Shown: positions 1 through 7,575 of the stretch, one piece after another
Numbering within the stretch: position 1 is the stretch's first letter
How the letters are laid out: every line of letters begins with the position of its first letter
Source: an uncultured Paracoccaceae bacterium
Lineage (GTDB): Bacteria > Pseudomonadota > Alphaproteobacteria > Rhodobacterales > Rhodobacteraceae
Direction of reading: 5' to 3'
Assembly (NCBI GenBank): GCA_947500135.1
Contig: CANMQX010000015.1
Coordinates: 1 to 61,854 of the forward strand
Length of the DNA: 61,854 nt
Made by a program: the position numbers and the translations under genes
Notes under the pieces: generated by a model
The model's input: the letters and a program-made list of their open reading frames with translations, nothing else
The model's database searches: none
What the model was told of the DNA's origin: nothing

Positions 1-39
1 CCGGATACATATGAGCGACTTCCGAGAACATGCCAAAAA

Positions 40-519
40 TCATTTGCGAACAGCAGCCGGTACATACATTTGGGCCGGATCGAGCGCATCAATCACTCTT
101 CGCACTGTCGCGTATGATGGGGCGGGATGGCCCTCCGACTTTGCCACTTCCGCGATGCATCGTTGAAACGAAGCCGCTGACAGGCGCGGTTTCTGCACCG
201 CAAGGGCTTCGATCTGTTGCGCCAGATCGGCGTGCAGTTTCCGGTCCCCGGCATCGAAGCTCCCGCGCCGCACCAACCCTGCAAGGCAGCCATCCCGGTA
301 TCGCGACAACCACCGGCGCAGCGTTCGGATTGGATAGCCCGATGCGTCCGCCACTGCTGTCAGCGGGACGCCGATCTCAAGATGCGGTTGCAGGACCCGG
401 AACCGCTCCATCGCGGCGGTGCGATCCTAATCTGAGAACGCGGTCAGGCTGCCCGTAAGAGGATCGCTCAGCGGACGGTTTGTCGACGAGGTAGAGGGGT
501 CAGGTTTCTGTGAAGGCAT
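40..519 (-). pseudogene. TniA/Mu-type transposase, N-terminal remnant
   Basis: On the minus strand an ATG at 519 opens a frame reading MPSQKPDPS. An in-frame TAG interrupts it at codon 31, and the frame then continues unbroken from codon 37 (MERFRVLQPHLE) to a TGA at 40-42. The part after the stop has the look of the helix-turn-helix front end of Mu/TniA-type DDE transposases, with HTH text such as TAVADASGYPIRTLRRWLSRY and then RRVIDALDPA. The catalytic DDE domain that should follow is absent. The nonsense codon plus the missing catalytic half make this a dead remnant. It is divergent from the resolvase at 584, as in transposons that pair a transposase with a resolvase. The family call is moderately sure; the broken state is read directly. 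Confidence 0.7.
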
Positions 520-523
520 GCTA

Positions 524-544
524 TACCATAAGAATGGTAACCAT
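524..544. repeat. Small inverted repeats between transposase remnant and resolvase
   Basis: TACCAT and ATGGTA form a perfect 6 bp dyad around a 4-base spacer (524-539). The second arm overlaps another dyad, ATGGT-A-ACCAT (534-544). The position, between a divergent transposase and a resolvase, suits a resolution site or the regulatory region bound by the resolvase. This is inference from position only. Confidence 0.35.
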
Positions 545-583
545 TATTTTACAATAGAGGGGGCTCTTACGTACACTCAACAT

Positions 584-1169
584 ATGACATCGACCCAGAT
601 CGGCTACGCCCGTTGCTCCACCGACAAACAGGACCTGAACGCGCAGCGTGAGGCGATGATCGCCCTCGGCGTTGACCCTGACCGCATCTACACCGACCAC
701 GGCCTCACGGGGCGCACTCGCGCGCGGCCCGGACTCGACCAGGCTCTAGCCGCCGTGCGGGAGGGTGACACGCTAGTCGTGACCAAGCTCGACCGCCTTG
801 CCCGCTCCGCCCCCGATGCCCGCGAGATCGCGGATGGGCTTGCAGAACGCGGTATCCGCCTCGCCCTTTGGGCCACGGTCAATGACCCCACCGATCCAAT
901 GGGAAAGATGTTCTTCAACATCCTCGCCACCTTCGCTGAGTTCGAGTCCGACCTGATCCGCATGCGTACTCGCGAAGGCATGAAAATCGCCCGCGCCAAG
1001 GGCAAGCTGCGCGGCAAGAAACCCAAGCTCTCCGAAAAAAGAGCACCGCGAGCTGCGCCGCATGAACGACACCGGAGACTACTCGATCAGCGACCTCGCG
1101 GACGTCTTCGCAGTGTCCAGACCGACCATCTACAGCACGCTTCAGCGTACAGCCTCGCAGGTTGGGTGA
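584..1169 (+). pseudogene. Serine recombinase (resolvase/invertase), frameshifted
   Basis: From the ATG at 584 the protein reads MTSTQIGYARCSTDKQDL. It carries the catalytic serine motif (YARCS), the RLARS segment (KLDRLARS) and the long helix ending FESDLIRMRTREGM, all typical of Tn3-type resolvases and Hin-like invertases. At 1035-1040 a run of six A residues puts the frame out by one. Shifting frame there restores a normal C-terminal helix-turn-helix reading YSISDLADVFAVSRPTIY, ending at TGA 1167-1169. Without the shift the protein runs into arginine-rich nonsense to 1231. The short fragment from 518 to 584 lacks family similarity, so 584 is the start. It is likely inactivated, although slippage on the A run could still give some full-length product. 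Confidence 0.8.
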
Positions 1170-1178
1170 GTATTCTCG

Positions 1179-2288
1179 ATGGCAGACCCCAACCAAGATT
1201 CCAGCGAAGAACAACTTGCCATCTTGACTAAGGATTGCGGGAATATCTCTGCAGTCGAGTTTTTCGACGCAGCGCTGCGACCTGAAATGTGGCCGGAAAT
1301 CCTGCGGAAAATGCTTGAACAGAGCGGTCAGACAGCAGCGGCCCTGTCTGGGCAAGGCCGGGGTGATCTGACGGGCCCTTTCTTTTCGTTTGGTCTGGAT
1401 GAAGACCGGATTGCGATCTTCATGCGCGATTATGGAAATTCGAAGGCCAACTTGGCGTTGGATGTTTTTGACGTTGCTCCAACAGGTGTCGCGACGCCAT
1501 GGACCGATATCGTGGCTCCCGATAGATGGGACAATATTCCACTGGCCAAAGATCTGGTATTTCCCATGGGTCTAGAATGGAAGTTCGCGGTCAAGCTTTT
1601 CTGGGATGGCGAGTACGGCGCGCTTCTATCGGTTCTTGGCCCGCCTAATGGGCATCCCGTTGGACAGGCCGCGTTGGACGAGGTGACAGATCTTGTCCAG
1701 TATATGGCTCCTGCCTTTAAGATAACCTGTCGCATGGCGATGGCGGAGCGCGAAAATCGGTCGCTATGGGGTGCGATTTCCACCCTCGGGCTGGGCCTTT
1801 TGGTCCAGAACCACAGCGGCGGCATCATACGGATGAATGCCAGAGCAGAGGCAATCCTTGGGGAAAGCGTTCAAAAATCTGGTCTCGCCGGTTCAGAAGG
1901 ACGCTTCACTTCTGATGACATGGCTACAAATTATGTACTTCTCAAATCCAAGTCCGAGCGACCAATTATGGCCCTACGATTTCCCATGCAACTTTCAAGC
2001 ATCGGGCGCTGGAATGATGCCCACTCCTATCTGGTCGTCCTGTTGGAACTCGACCGGGATGCACCACAGCTTTGGCCAATACTCAGAAATGTATTCGGGG
2101 CCACCTCCCGTCAGGTCGAAGTTGCAAAACTTCTGCTGGACGGCGAGACATCACACGATATCGCCGCACACCTCGGCATTTCCGCCAATACTGTCGACAC
2201 GCATATCGACCGGCTTTGCATTCAGACCGGAACAGCGAACCGGACGATGCTGCGCAATTGGATGATGCAGCTGCGTAGCATCGTCTAG
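1179..2288 (+). CDS. LuxR-family transcriptional regulator
   Basis: A 369-residue protein. The last 65 residues form a LuxR/FixJ-type helix-turn-helix: ATSRQVEVAKLLLDGETSHDIAAHLGISANTVDTHI matches the usual pattern of a scaffold helix followed by the recognition helix. The first 230 residues look like a sensor made of GAF- or PAS-like folds (an LLVQNHSGGIIRMNARAEAIL segment resembles a PAS core), with no phosphoacceptor receiver domain seen. The ligand is unknown. The gene follows the broken resolvase by only 9 bp and is followed by a perfect dyad and then an exported VPLPA-CTERM protein on the same strand, which suggests control of that gene. The DNA-binding call is firm; the sensor call is inference. 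Confidence 0.85.
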   Translation: MADPNQDSSEEQLAILTKDCGNISAVEFFDAALRPEMWPEILRKMLEQSGQTAAALSGQGRGDLTGPFFSFGLDEDRIAIFMRDYGNSKANLALDVFDVAPTGVATPWTDIVAPDRWDNIPLAKDLVFPMGLEWKFAVKLFWDGEYGALLSVLGPPNGHPVGQAALDEVTDLVQYMAPAFKITCRMAMAERENRSLWGAISTLGLGLLVQNHSGGIIRMNARAEAILGESVQKSGLAGSEGRFTSDDMATNYVLLKSKSERPIMALRFPMQLSSIGRWNDAHSYLVVLLELDRDAPQLWPILRNVFGATSRQVEVAKLLLDGETSHDIAAHLGISANTVDTHIDRLCIQTGTANRTMLRNWMMQLRSIV

Positions 2289-2292
2289 CATC

Positions 2293-2314
2293 CTGTCCCC
2301 CCTAGTGGGGACAG
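2293..2314. promoter_or_regulatory. Perfect 8 bp dyad between LuxR gene and exported-protein gene
   Basis: CTGTCCCC and GGGGACAG are perfect inverted arms around a 6-base spacer, starting 5 bp after the luxR-type stop codon and 58 bp before the next ATG. No run of T follows, so it is a poor intrinsic terminator. An operator for the adjacent LuxR protein or a transcript-end hairpin are both possible. The spacing differs from the classical lux box. Confidence 0.45.
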
Positions 2315-2371
2315 ACGCTCCCCTGGCGATCCAATAAGATTCGGAAAGCGAAGTTCTTTTGGATTATTGAC

Positions 2372-3064
2372 ATGAAGCTCTTTCCCCTCGTGGTGTGCTC
2401 CGTATTGCTGGCCGCTCCGGTTGGCGCAGCGTCTGTTTCGTTTGTGTCAGGTGCGGGACTCGACTATTCGGCCTCCCCCTTGTCTTCGACAGATGGCAAC
2501 CCCGCCGATCTGATGCCATTGATCGTCGAGCGGTTCGGTCAGGCGACCTGTTCTGACCTTTTACTGGTCGGACCAGGAACTCTCACGGGTGAGTGCTCGG
2601 GAGGGACGCTGATCACAAATGTCTCCGAAAACACCCAGTGGCGAGTGGGCTATGCACGGGCATTCTATGCCGTCATTCGCGCAAGCCTTGACGCGGATAA
2701 GGCCGATTTTCTGATCAATGCGTCAGCGACCATCAATTACACCGCCGGACCGGTCGGGCGTCCTGACTTATCAACTGACGTGGGCGGCCTGCTGACGTTC
2801 GACAGTAGTGATATTGTCGATGGGGTCGGCGATGCCTTCGCGATTTATTCAGGTATTCCCCTTGATGGTGAAGCGACTTTGCTTCCGACCAGCAGTCCAC
2901 TTCTACTGGAATATTCATTCTCTTTCTCTGCCACGATCTCGGACCCTGCTCCGGTCCCGCTCCCAAGCACAGGTTTCCTTCTTCTGGCAGGTTTGCCGCT
3001 TCTTCGGTTGGCTCGAAGCCGGAGCCGCTCGGAAAAACGAACGCTCGCAACATCTAAGTCTTGA
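2372..3064 (+). CDS. Exported VPLPA-CTERM sorting-domain protein
   Basis: A 230-residue protein with a clear signal peptide (MKLFPLVVCSVLLAAPVGAA, probable cleavage after A20). Its C-terminal tail consists of the motif VPLPSTGF, a hydrophobic helix (LLLAGLPLL) and an Arg-rich end (RLARSRSRSEKR). That three-part tail defines the VPLPA class of PEP-CTERM-like sorting signals, common in Rhodobacterales. Such proteins are exported, held in the membrane and recognised by an exosortase-type enzyme. The 170-residue middle is rich in Ser, Thr and Gly and not recognised. No strong Shine-Dalgarno sequence precedes the ATG. The upstream LuxR regulator and dyad are probably connected. No exosortase is seen in this window. 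Confidence 0.8.
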   Translation: MKLFPLVVCSVLLAAPVGAASVSFVSGAGLDYSASPLSSTDGNPADLMPLIVERFGQATCSDLLLVGPGTLTGECSGGTLITNVSENTQWRVGYARAFYAVIRASLDADKADFLINASATINYTAGPVGRPDLSTDVGGLLTFDSSDIVDGVGDAFAIYSGIPLDGEATLLPTSSPLLLEYSFSFSATISDPAPVPLPSTGFLLLAGLPLLRLARSRSRSEKRTLATSKS

Positions 3065-3144
3065 GCAGCGTGACCGGAAAAAGCGGATGTACTTGAGGTT
3101 TTGTCATGAAGGAAAGGTCTTAACCTGGGGCATCGGGGGGCAGC

Positions 3145-4197
3145 ATGCTTGCTGAGTTGCTCACAGGTTTGGTGGGCCTCGTCCCCCCCGCCGTCAAATA
3201 TGTCGGCGGTGTGATTGGCAGCGAGGTGCTCGACCGGCGGGCGCGACGCCTTGAGAACGAATACGGCGGCCTGTTTGAGGGAGATGATGTAAAGCTCATT
3301 GGGGATATCGGCTCCGTTTCTGCCTTGCTGGCGCGGTTTGATGCTATTGCGGGCAAGATCGAGGCACCGAAGAAAACACAATCGTCCATCGTTTCGGGCA
3401 TTCTTGCGGCAGCGGTCTTCTACGCTGTCGTGACTTTCATCTGGTCGGATGTCGCGACCCAAACGGCGACGATGTATTTGCTCGCCGTTCTGTTCGCCTC
3501 TCTTGCCCTGGGTACCTCCTGGGTCTGGGACTGGGCATTCTCAGCGCTCAACGTTTTCCAGGAATACACCGTCGTGTTTCCAAAAAGACCAGATGAGGAA
3601 GAACTTACCAAAAAACCGGGAGTCGCAAGCTATCGTCGGGCCCGTGCCGACCTGCACAAGCAGATGTTGACGCAGATGGCGGGGCTGATGGATCAGCTTG
3701 CAGGAGGCGAAACACTGAGAAGATACGCAAGCGAAACTGTTAGACCCAGATCGGCTGATGCGAGGGACGATGACGGTAACCTCTATCCTCGCTACGGCGC
3801 AGAGGTTGCTGACATTATCGATAGGACACCGGCGTTGAAAGGCACGGAATCCGCACTGGCCTATGTTGTCTCGCAACGAGAAAACTCAGAGTTCGAGCAC
3901 CGCCCGCTCGTCCTTGCCCATTGCGACAAAGTCTATATTTTCTCTTTTGATGCAGACCGTGGTATCGACAAGCCCCCCAAGATCAAGGATGCGATTGATT
4001 TTGAACCTGGCGATGTCGGCCAAAAGGTTTGGTTTTGGAGATTGCAGCCATGGGTCTCGATCAAGCGTTGGCGCAAGCACAATATCGATGTTCACAGCGA
4101 CGACGAAAGTACCTTCTGGCTACCTCCCGAGATCAAGTTTGAAGCGCCCGAACCCGAGGTGTCTAAAGGACCCTCGTCACTCGATTATCCCAGGTGA
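3145..4197 (+). CDS. Membrane protein of unknown function
   Basis: A 350-residue protein that I do not recognise. The start is well supported by a G-rich ribosome site (gggggg) just before ATG. Residues 1-25 are hydrophobic or amphipathic (MLAELLTGLVGLVPPAVKYVG). Two clear transmembrane helices lie at about residues 83-103 (IVSGILAAAVFYAVVTFIW) and 109-130 (MYLLAVLFASLALGTSWVW). The remaining 220 residues are soluble and charged, with many Arg, Asp and Lys, and would sit in the cytoplasm if the termini face in. It lies between the VPLPA gene and the Qat defence operon, on the opposite strand to Qat. A defence link is possible but rests only on position. Confidence 0.7.
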   Translation: MLAELLTGLVGLVPPAVKYVGGVIGSEVLDRRARRLENEYGGLFEGDDVKLIGDIGSVSALLARFDAIAGKIEAPKKTQSSIVSGILAAAVFYAVVTFIWSDVATQTATMYLLAVLFASLALGTSWVWDWAFSALNVFQEYTVVFPKRPDEEELTKKPGVASYRRARADLHKQMLTQMAGLMDQLAGGETLRRYASETVRPRSADARDDDGNLYPRYGAEVADIIDRTPALKGTESALAYVVSQRENSEFEHRPLVLAHCDKVYIFSFDADRGIDKPPKIKDAIDFEPGDVGQKVWFWRLQPWVSIKRWRKHNIDVHSDDESTFWLPPEIKFEAPEPEVSKGPSSLDYPR

Positions 4198-4522
4198 CTG
4201 CCGCGACTGGCGGGATTCCTCGTCGGGCCTTGCTGACGTTGCGGTCCAACAGGGATCGAACCCACCACCGGCTAGGTCTCGGTCCTACAATGGCAGTTTT
4301 GCGGGAAGCTACTACCCATTCTTCGTTCATGTCGATCATCATGCCACGGCCAACTAGCGTGCAAAAATCAGTGCCATTTATTGTGAAAAGCCACAGCTTG
4401 CCTCCTGCATCGAAGCGCTCTGACAGTGCTGATTTTTGCTCCCCAGTCTCACGAAACCACGTAATCAGCCTAAAAAGGTGAACGTTCGCCTCGTCCGCGC
4501 AGTCGTCGTTTGTGCCGGCCAA
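4163..4522 (-). CDS. Possible hypothetical protein (weak)
   Basis: An open frame of 119 codons starting MAGTNDDCADEANVHLF. The first 75 residues (for example KLWLFTINGTDFCTLVGRGMM) have a plausible protein composition. The last 30 are Arg/Trp-rich and run 35 bp into the end of the convergent upstream gene. No domain recognised. The gene may really be shorter, or the frame may be chance. Confidence 0.25.
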   Translation of the reverse strand: MAGTNDDCADEANVHLFRLITWFRETGEQKSALSERFDAGGKLWLFTINGTDFCTLVGRGMMIDMNEEWVVASRKTAIVGPRPSRWWVRSLLDRNVSKARRGIPPVAAVTWDNRVTRVL

Positions 4523-4587
4523 ATGCTGCGCGAAATCACCAACGTCCGCTTCGGGGAAGCTGCACCGCGGCGCCGACTTGTAACGCC

Positions 4588-4674
4588 AATGTCCGCTTAG
4601 GGCCGCACTGCAGCATGGTGATGGAAAGTGAAGGTCGACTTGGGGCTGAGTGGTGAAAGCCCTAAGCGGCCATT
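4588..4674. repeat. Long-armed inverted repeat in intergenic DNA
   Basis: The arms AATGTCCGCTTAGGGC (4588-4603) and GCCCTAAGCGGCCATT (4659-4674) are complementary except for one base, around a 55-base loop. A related piece, cgtccgctt, occurs about 45 bp upstream of the left arm. This looks like a dispersed intergenic repeat of the kind common in Rhodobacterales. The rest of 4523-4748 holds no gene I can support. Confidence 0.55.
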
Positions 4675-4748
4675 ACGGATTATCTCAATACTGCCCCGCA
4701 ACGACGATCACTCCACGGTGGCGGGCTATTGGACACAAGTTTAATGCA

Positions 4749-5483
4749 TTAATGCCGAGTGAATCTCGCGATAGTTCTCAGGTTCTCCATTAGCTGATAC
4801 CGAACAACACTGACAGGCTCAGCCCATAGTTCAGAAAGTACTGGGACAATTTGGCCGGCATCAAGCGGTTCGAGTATCTTGCGCCCTACTTTCCCAAATG
4901 GCCCGTCGGACTCGGGAAGAAGGCGGTTCCGAGGCATAGCTGCCGCGCGTTCCCTTCCCGCCTTGCTTTTCAGCATGGCGGGACCGATGGAAAACCAGCA
5001 CCCTGCATTGATCGCATTCTGTAACTCGCACGCCCCACCCGTGAACCAGTGTAGAACTGGCAGACCGGCGTCGTGGGCGCGGATCAGCTCGAGAACTTCA
5101 TCAGCCGCACCACGACTGTGGATTGACATGACACGACCCCCGGCGCGCTCGGTCGCTTTCAGAACGTGGGCAAAGACTTTTCGCTGAAGAGAAGCGTGCT
5201 CTCGAAGATGCTTGGAGCCGTCGAGCCCAACCTCCCCGACGTACGGGGCTTCGTTGATCAACGTATCGAACAGTCCCAGCTCGCTATACCGTTCGTGCGC
5301 GAGTTCTGGATGGAATCCCAACGCCGTGCGGATGCGCCGTCGCCCTTTTGCCAACCGTTTCGTGCCCGGCCATGCCTTCGGAATCGTCGTAACCGACAGA
5401 ACGTAAACGCCGGACTGGTCCGCCCGCTCGATGATCGTCTGCGGCTTCGGGTAGAGATCGAGATGGCAATGGAAATCGATCAA
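4749..5483 (-). CDS. qatD: QatD, TatD-family metal-dependent DNase
   Basis: A 244-residue TatD-type hydrolase, last gene of a four-gene Qat defence operon. The metal ligands of the TatD family are all visible: HxH at residues 5 and 7 (DFHCHLD), Glu84 (VGEVGLD), His122 (SIHSRG), His145 (LHWF) and Asp193 (ESDGPF). TatD enzymes degrade DNA with divalent metal. In Qat systems QatD is needed with QatA, QatB and QatC for protection against phage. The ATG overlaps the qatC stop by 4 bp, showing translational coupling. The protein is slightly shorter than typical TatD proteins of about 260 residues. No housekeeping tRNA or replication genes lie nearby, which favours the defence role over the general nuclease. 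Confidence 0.9.
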   Translation of the reverse strand: MIDFHCHLDLYPKPQTIIERADQSGVYVLSVTTIPKAWPGTKRLAKGRRRIRTALGFHPELAHERYSELGLFDTLINEAPYVGEVGLDGSKHLREHASLQRKVFAHVLKATERAGGRVMSIHSRGAADEVLELIRAHDAGLPVLHWFTGGACELQNAINAGCWFSIGPAMLKSKAGRERAAAMPRNRLLPESDGPFGKVGRKILEPLDAGQIVPVLSELWAEPVSVVRYQLMENLRTIARFTRH

Positions 5484-6814
5484 ACGGCTACGCCCCCGGA
5501 GCGGATGAACGCAGCGAGTTCGTCCCGCCCTCGCTCAACGACCTGAAGGAGCTGCGCCCGCTCGTTCGGGTCCGTAGGGAGGGTTCCCGCGCGGATCACC
5601 CATCGAGCAATGCTTTCCGTCCGAGACCGTTTGATGGCGTAGATGACGGAGAGCAGATCGGCCCGTCGGTCGGGCTTGTCCATCACCTGCTTGAGATCAC
5701 CCAACCAGTATTGCGTCCCGTCGGTGACGCTGCTCGCGTGCAATGCCGCCCGTCGGATCAGACAGGGAACGCAGTGCCCGCACTGCATCCGCTTCCGCTT
5801 CCATCGGCCACAGGACACGGTGTTCGACGCCAGCCTGTGCGCGAGCGATGCGTTCGAGCTGCCTCTGAGCATTTCGCCCTTCGTCAGGTGTCGGAAGGGG
5901 TTTTCGATCGAAACGGGGATGCTTCCTGCGTCCAGGATGCGTTGGATGCCCGACAGGAACTCGGGATGCGCCGTTCGCGTGCTGAGCGCTCCTACTCTTC
6001 GCGGGCTGAGCGGCGGGTTGAGGGCGATGAAGCCGTTCTCGGGGATGTAGAGCGGAACTCTACCCGTGGATAAGAGAAGTCCGTCGCGCTCAGCAATTGC
6101 GGACGCCACACATGTGCCCATGGCCAAGAAGAGTAGACTACGCGCTCGCGTAGTATCTTCCCTTGCATAGGCGCCGTACTGTCGCTCAGGGCCCCGCAGT
6201 GCGTCGTTCGCCCCGAGGTGTGGGCGCGAAGGAAGGAGGCTCCGAAGATAGGTCTGAAACTGCTTGTCCCCGGTACTCTCGCGACTGACCAAGAACGGCG
6301 ATCTGTTGGCATCCTCGATCAAGTCGATGGCGCCGAGCAGACTATCGAGGCCGCCGGAGAAGAGACAAACACAGTTCGAGTCGAGGAGTCTCGTGCGTTG
6401 CCGCAAGCCCTTCCGCGATGCCGCGGTCGGAGCAGATCGGCCCTCGCCGACGAAACTCATTTCCCAGAGATCACCGGTCAGGAAGTTGAGAGACTCTTCG
6501 AGATCGCTCGCTTGAGCTTTCCAGAATTCCGGGTCCTGTACGCTCGTAGTCAACTCGATCGTGCGCGAGAAGCCGTTCGGGGCACTGGCGCGAGGCACGA
6601 ATACGTCGGCCGTCACGGCAGAGAGGGCGATCGACAGGAAGTCGAACGCCTTGGCTGAGACCGTTCCCTCGAGGCGACGCATCTGATCGTAGAGCCGCAC
6701 TCCCGTCGCCGCAGCATCAGGGACGTCCTTGCGAGGGCCAAACAGGCGAACACGGCGGTCCGCGTTCGAGGAGCGAAGGGCTGCCGGTTCTGCGAGGCAA
6801 GCCACACTCGTCAT
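5480..6814 (-). CDS. qatC: QatC, QueC-like enzyme
   Basis: A 444-residue protein related to 7-cyano-7-deazaguanine synthase (QueC). The ATP-pyrophosphatase loop SGGLDS sits at residues 153-158. A Zn-type cysteine set lies at residues 335, 345, 348 and 351 (SCGRW, then CGHCVPC), as in QueC. It is much longer than QueC (about 230 residues), with a 150-residue N-terminal extension as expected for QatC. An ATG at 6829 is also open, but the ATG at 6814 is preferred. It has a GGAG ribosome site 8 bases upstream and forms an ATGA overlap with the qatB stop. It probably performs a QueC-like chemistry on a partner in defence rather than queuosine synthesis; no other queuosine genes are nearby. Confidence 0.9.
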   Translation of the reverse strand: MTSVACLAEPAALRSSNADRRVRLFGPRKDVPDAAATGVRLYDQMRRLEGTVSAKAFDFLSIALSAVTADVFVPRASAPNGFSRTIELTTSVQDPEFWKAQASDLEESLNFLTGDLWEMSFVGEGRSAPTAASRKGLRQRTRLLDSNCVCLFSGGLDSLLGAIDLIEDANRSPFLVSRESTGDKQFQTYLRSLLPSRPHLGANDALRGPERQYGAYAREDTTRARSLLFLAMGTCVASAIAERDGLLLSTGRVPLYIPENGFIALNPPLSPRRVGALSTRTAHPEFLSGIQRILDAGSIPVSIENPFRHLTKGEMLRGSSNASLAHRLASNTVSCGRWKRKRMQCGHCVPCLIRRAALHASSVTDGTQYWLGDLKQVMDKPDRRADLLSVIYAIKRSRTESIARWVIRAGTLPTDPNERAQLLQVVERGRDELAAFIRSGGVAV

Positions 6815-7575
6815 TCGTCGCTCTCCCATATCTCGAGTGTTCCCCTCACCACATCGAGCTGAAGGTCGCGAAGGTCATTGGCAGACATCTGCGAAACCGG
6901 CATGCCGCCGCGTTGAGAAAGCACGTTGTCTACCGTCGCCCGGACCGTCTCTCTGAGGTCGTTCTCGCGATCCATTAGAGCTTCCGGCGATGCGTTCCGG
7001 TTCACGGACGCTCCCGCCTCGCGGAACCACAGATCGTGGAAGACACAGGTGGTCACGTACACGGCTAGGAGATCGTGGAACTGGTCTTCCGTCATCGCCG
7101 ACGGATCGAATGTGTCCTGCTCAGACAACACCTGGCAGATCGCATCCTGGATGGCGGCGCGCACTTCGTCGCGATCTTGGCCCTCTGGAGCTACAGCGTC
7201 GGCAATAATTTGGGCGGCTTCTTCGACCGGCCTGCCGATCGCTGAGCGGAGATCGCGTCCGGTTGCTTCTTGTCCAGTCCCACCACGACTGAGGTCGCCG
7301 ATCCCGGCGATGCCCGCGGCACCGGATCGAGCATTGGCCCCCTGCCGTCTGTATCCGTACGAGGAGGTGCCTACGGCATTGCGTGCATAGTTCCCGAGAA
7401 CGGCGCGCCGATCATCGGTACTGCCGCTGCGAATGTAGCGCGTCACTGAGTTCCTATAGCTACGCAGCGCGTTGGGCTCCCGTGGAGGGAGGGGCTTTCC
7501 CGGTTCGGCATCCGCGTGCTCGGGTACGAGAGGGGATCGATCATTCGATCCCGAGCCATCCTTCGAGGTGCCCAT
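6811..7575 (-). CDS. qatB: QatB, Qat defence component
   Basis: A 254-residue protein between the KAP ATPase and the QueC-like gene, the fixed place of QatB in Qat operons. The N-terminus is flexible and charged (MGTSKDGSGS). Residues 25-100 are rich in Arg, Gly and Ser. The C-terminal half is helical and acidic (AAIQDAICQVLSEQD). No enzyme motif is visible. Met-Gly at the start means Gly2 would be exposed after Met removal, which matters if QatC modifies this protein. Its start overlaps the qatA stop as TGATG, and its end overlaps qatC as ATGA, so all four qat genes are tightly coupled. Identification rests mostly on context. Confidence 0.8.
   Translation of the reverse strand: MGTSKDGSGSNDRSPLVPEHADAEPGKPLPPREPNALRSYRNSVTRYIRSGSTDDRRAVLGNYARNAVGTSSYGYRRQGANARSGAAGIAGIGDLSRGGTGQEATGRDLRSAIGRPVEEAAQIIADAVAPEGQDRDEVRAAIQDAICQVLSEQDTFDPSAMTEDQFHDLLAVYVTTCVFHDLWFREAGASVNRNASPEALMDRENDLRETVRATVDNVLSQRGGMPVSQMSANDLRDLQLDVVRGTLEIWESDE

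Noticed and set aside
1040..1231. Full-length 237-residue resolvase as an intact gene
   Set aside because: After 1040 the frame is Arg-rich nonsense, and the real helix-turn-helix lies in another frame, so the gene is called frameshifted.
4238..4290. tRNA-like 3' half on the minus strand (GGGTTCGATCCC)
   Set aside because: The T-loop text fits, but its stem has three wobble pairs, no acceptor or anticodon stem can be folded, and no CCA end follows. Probably chance.
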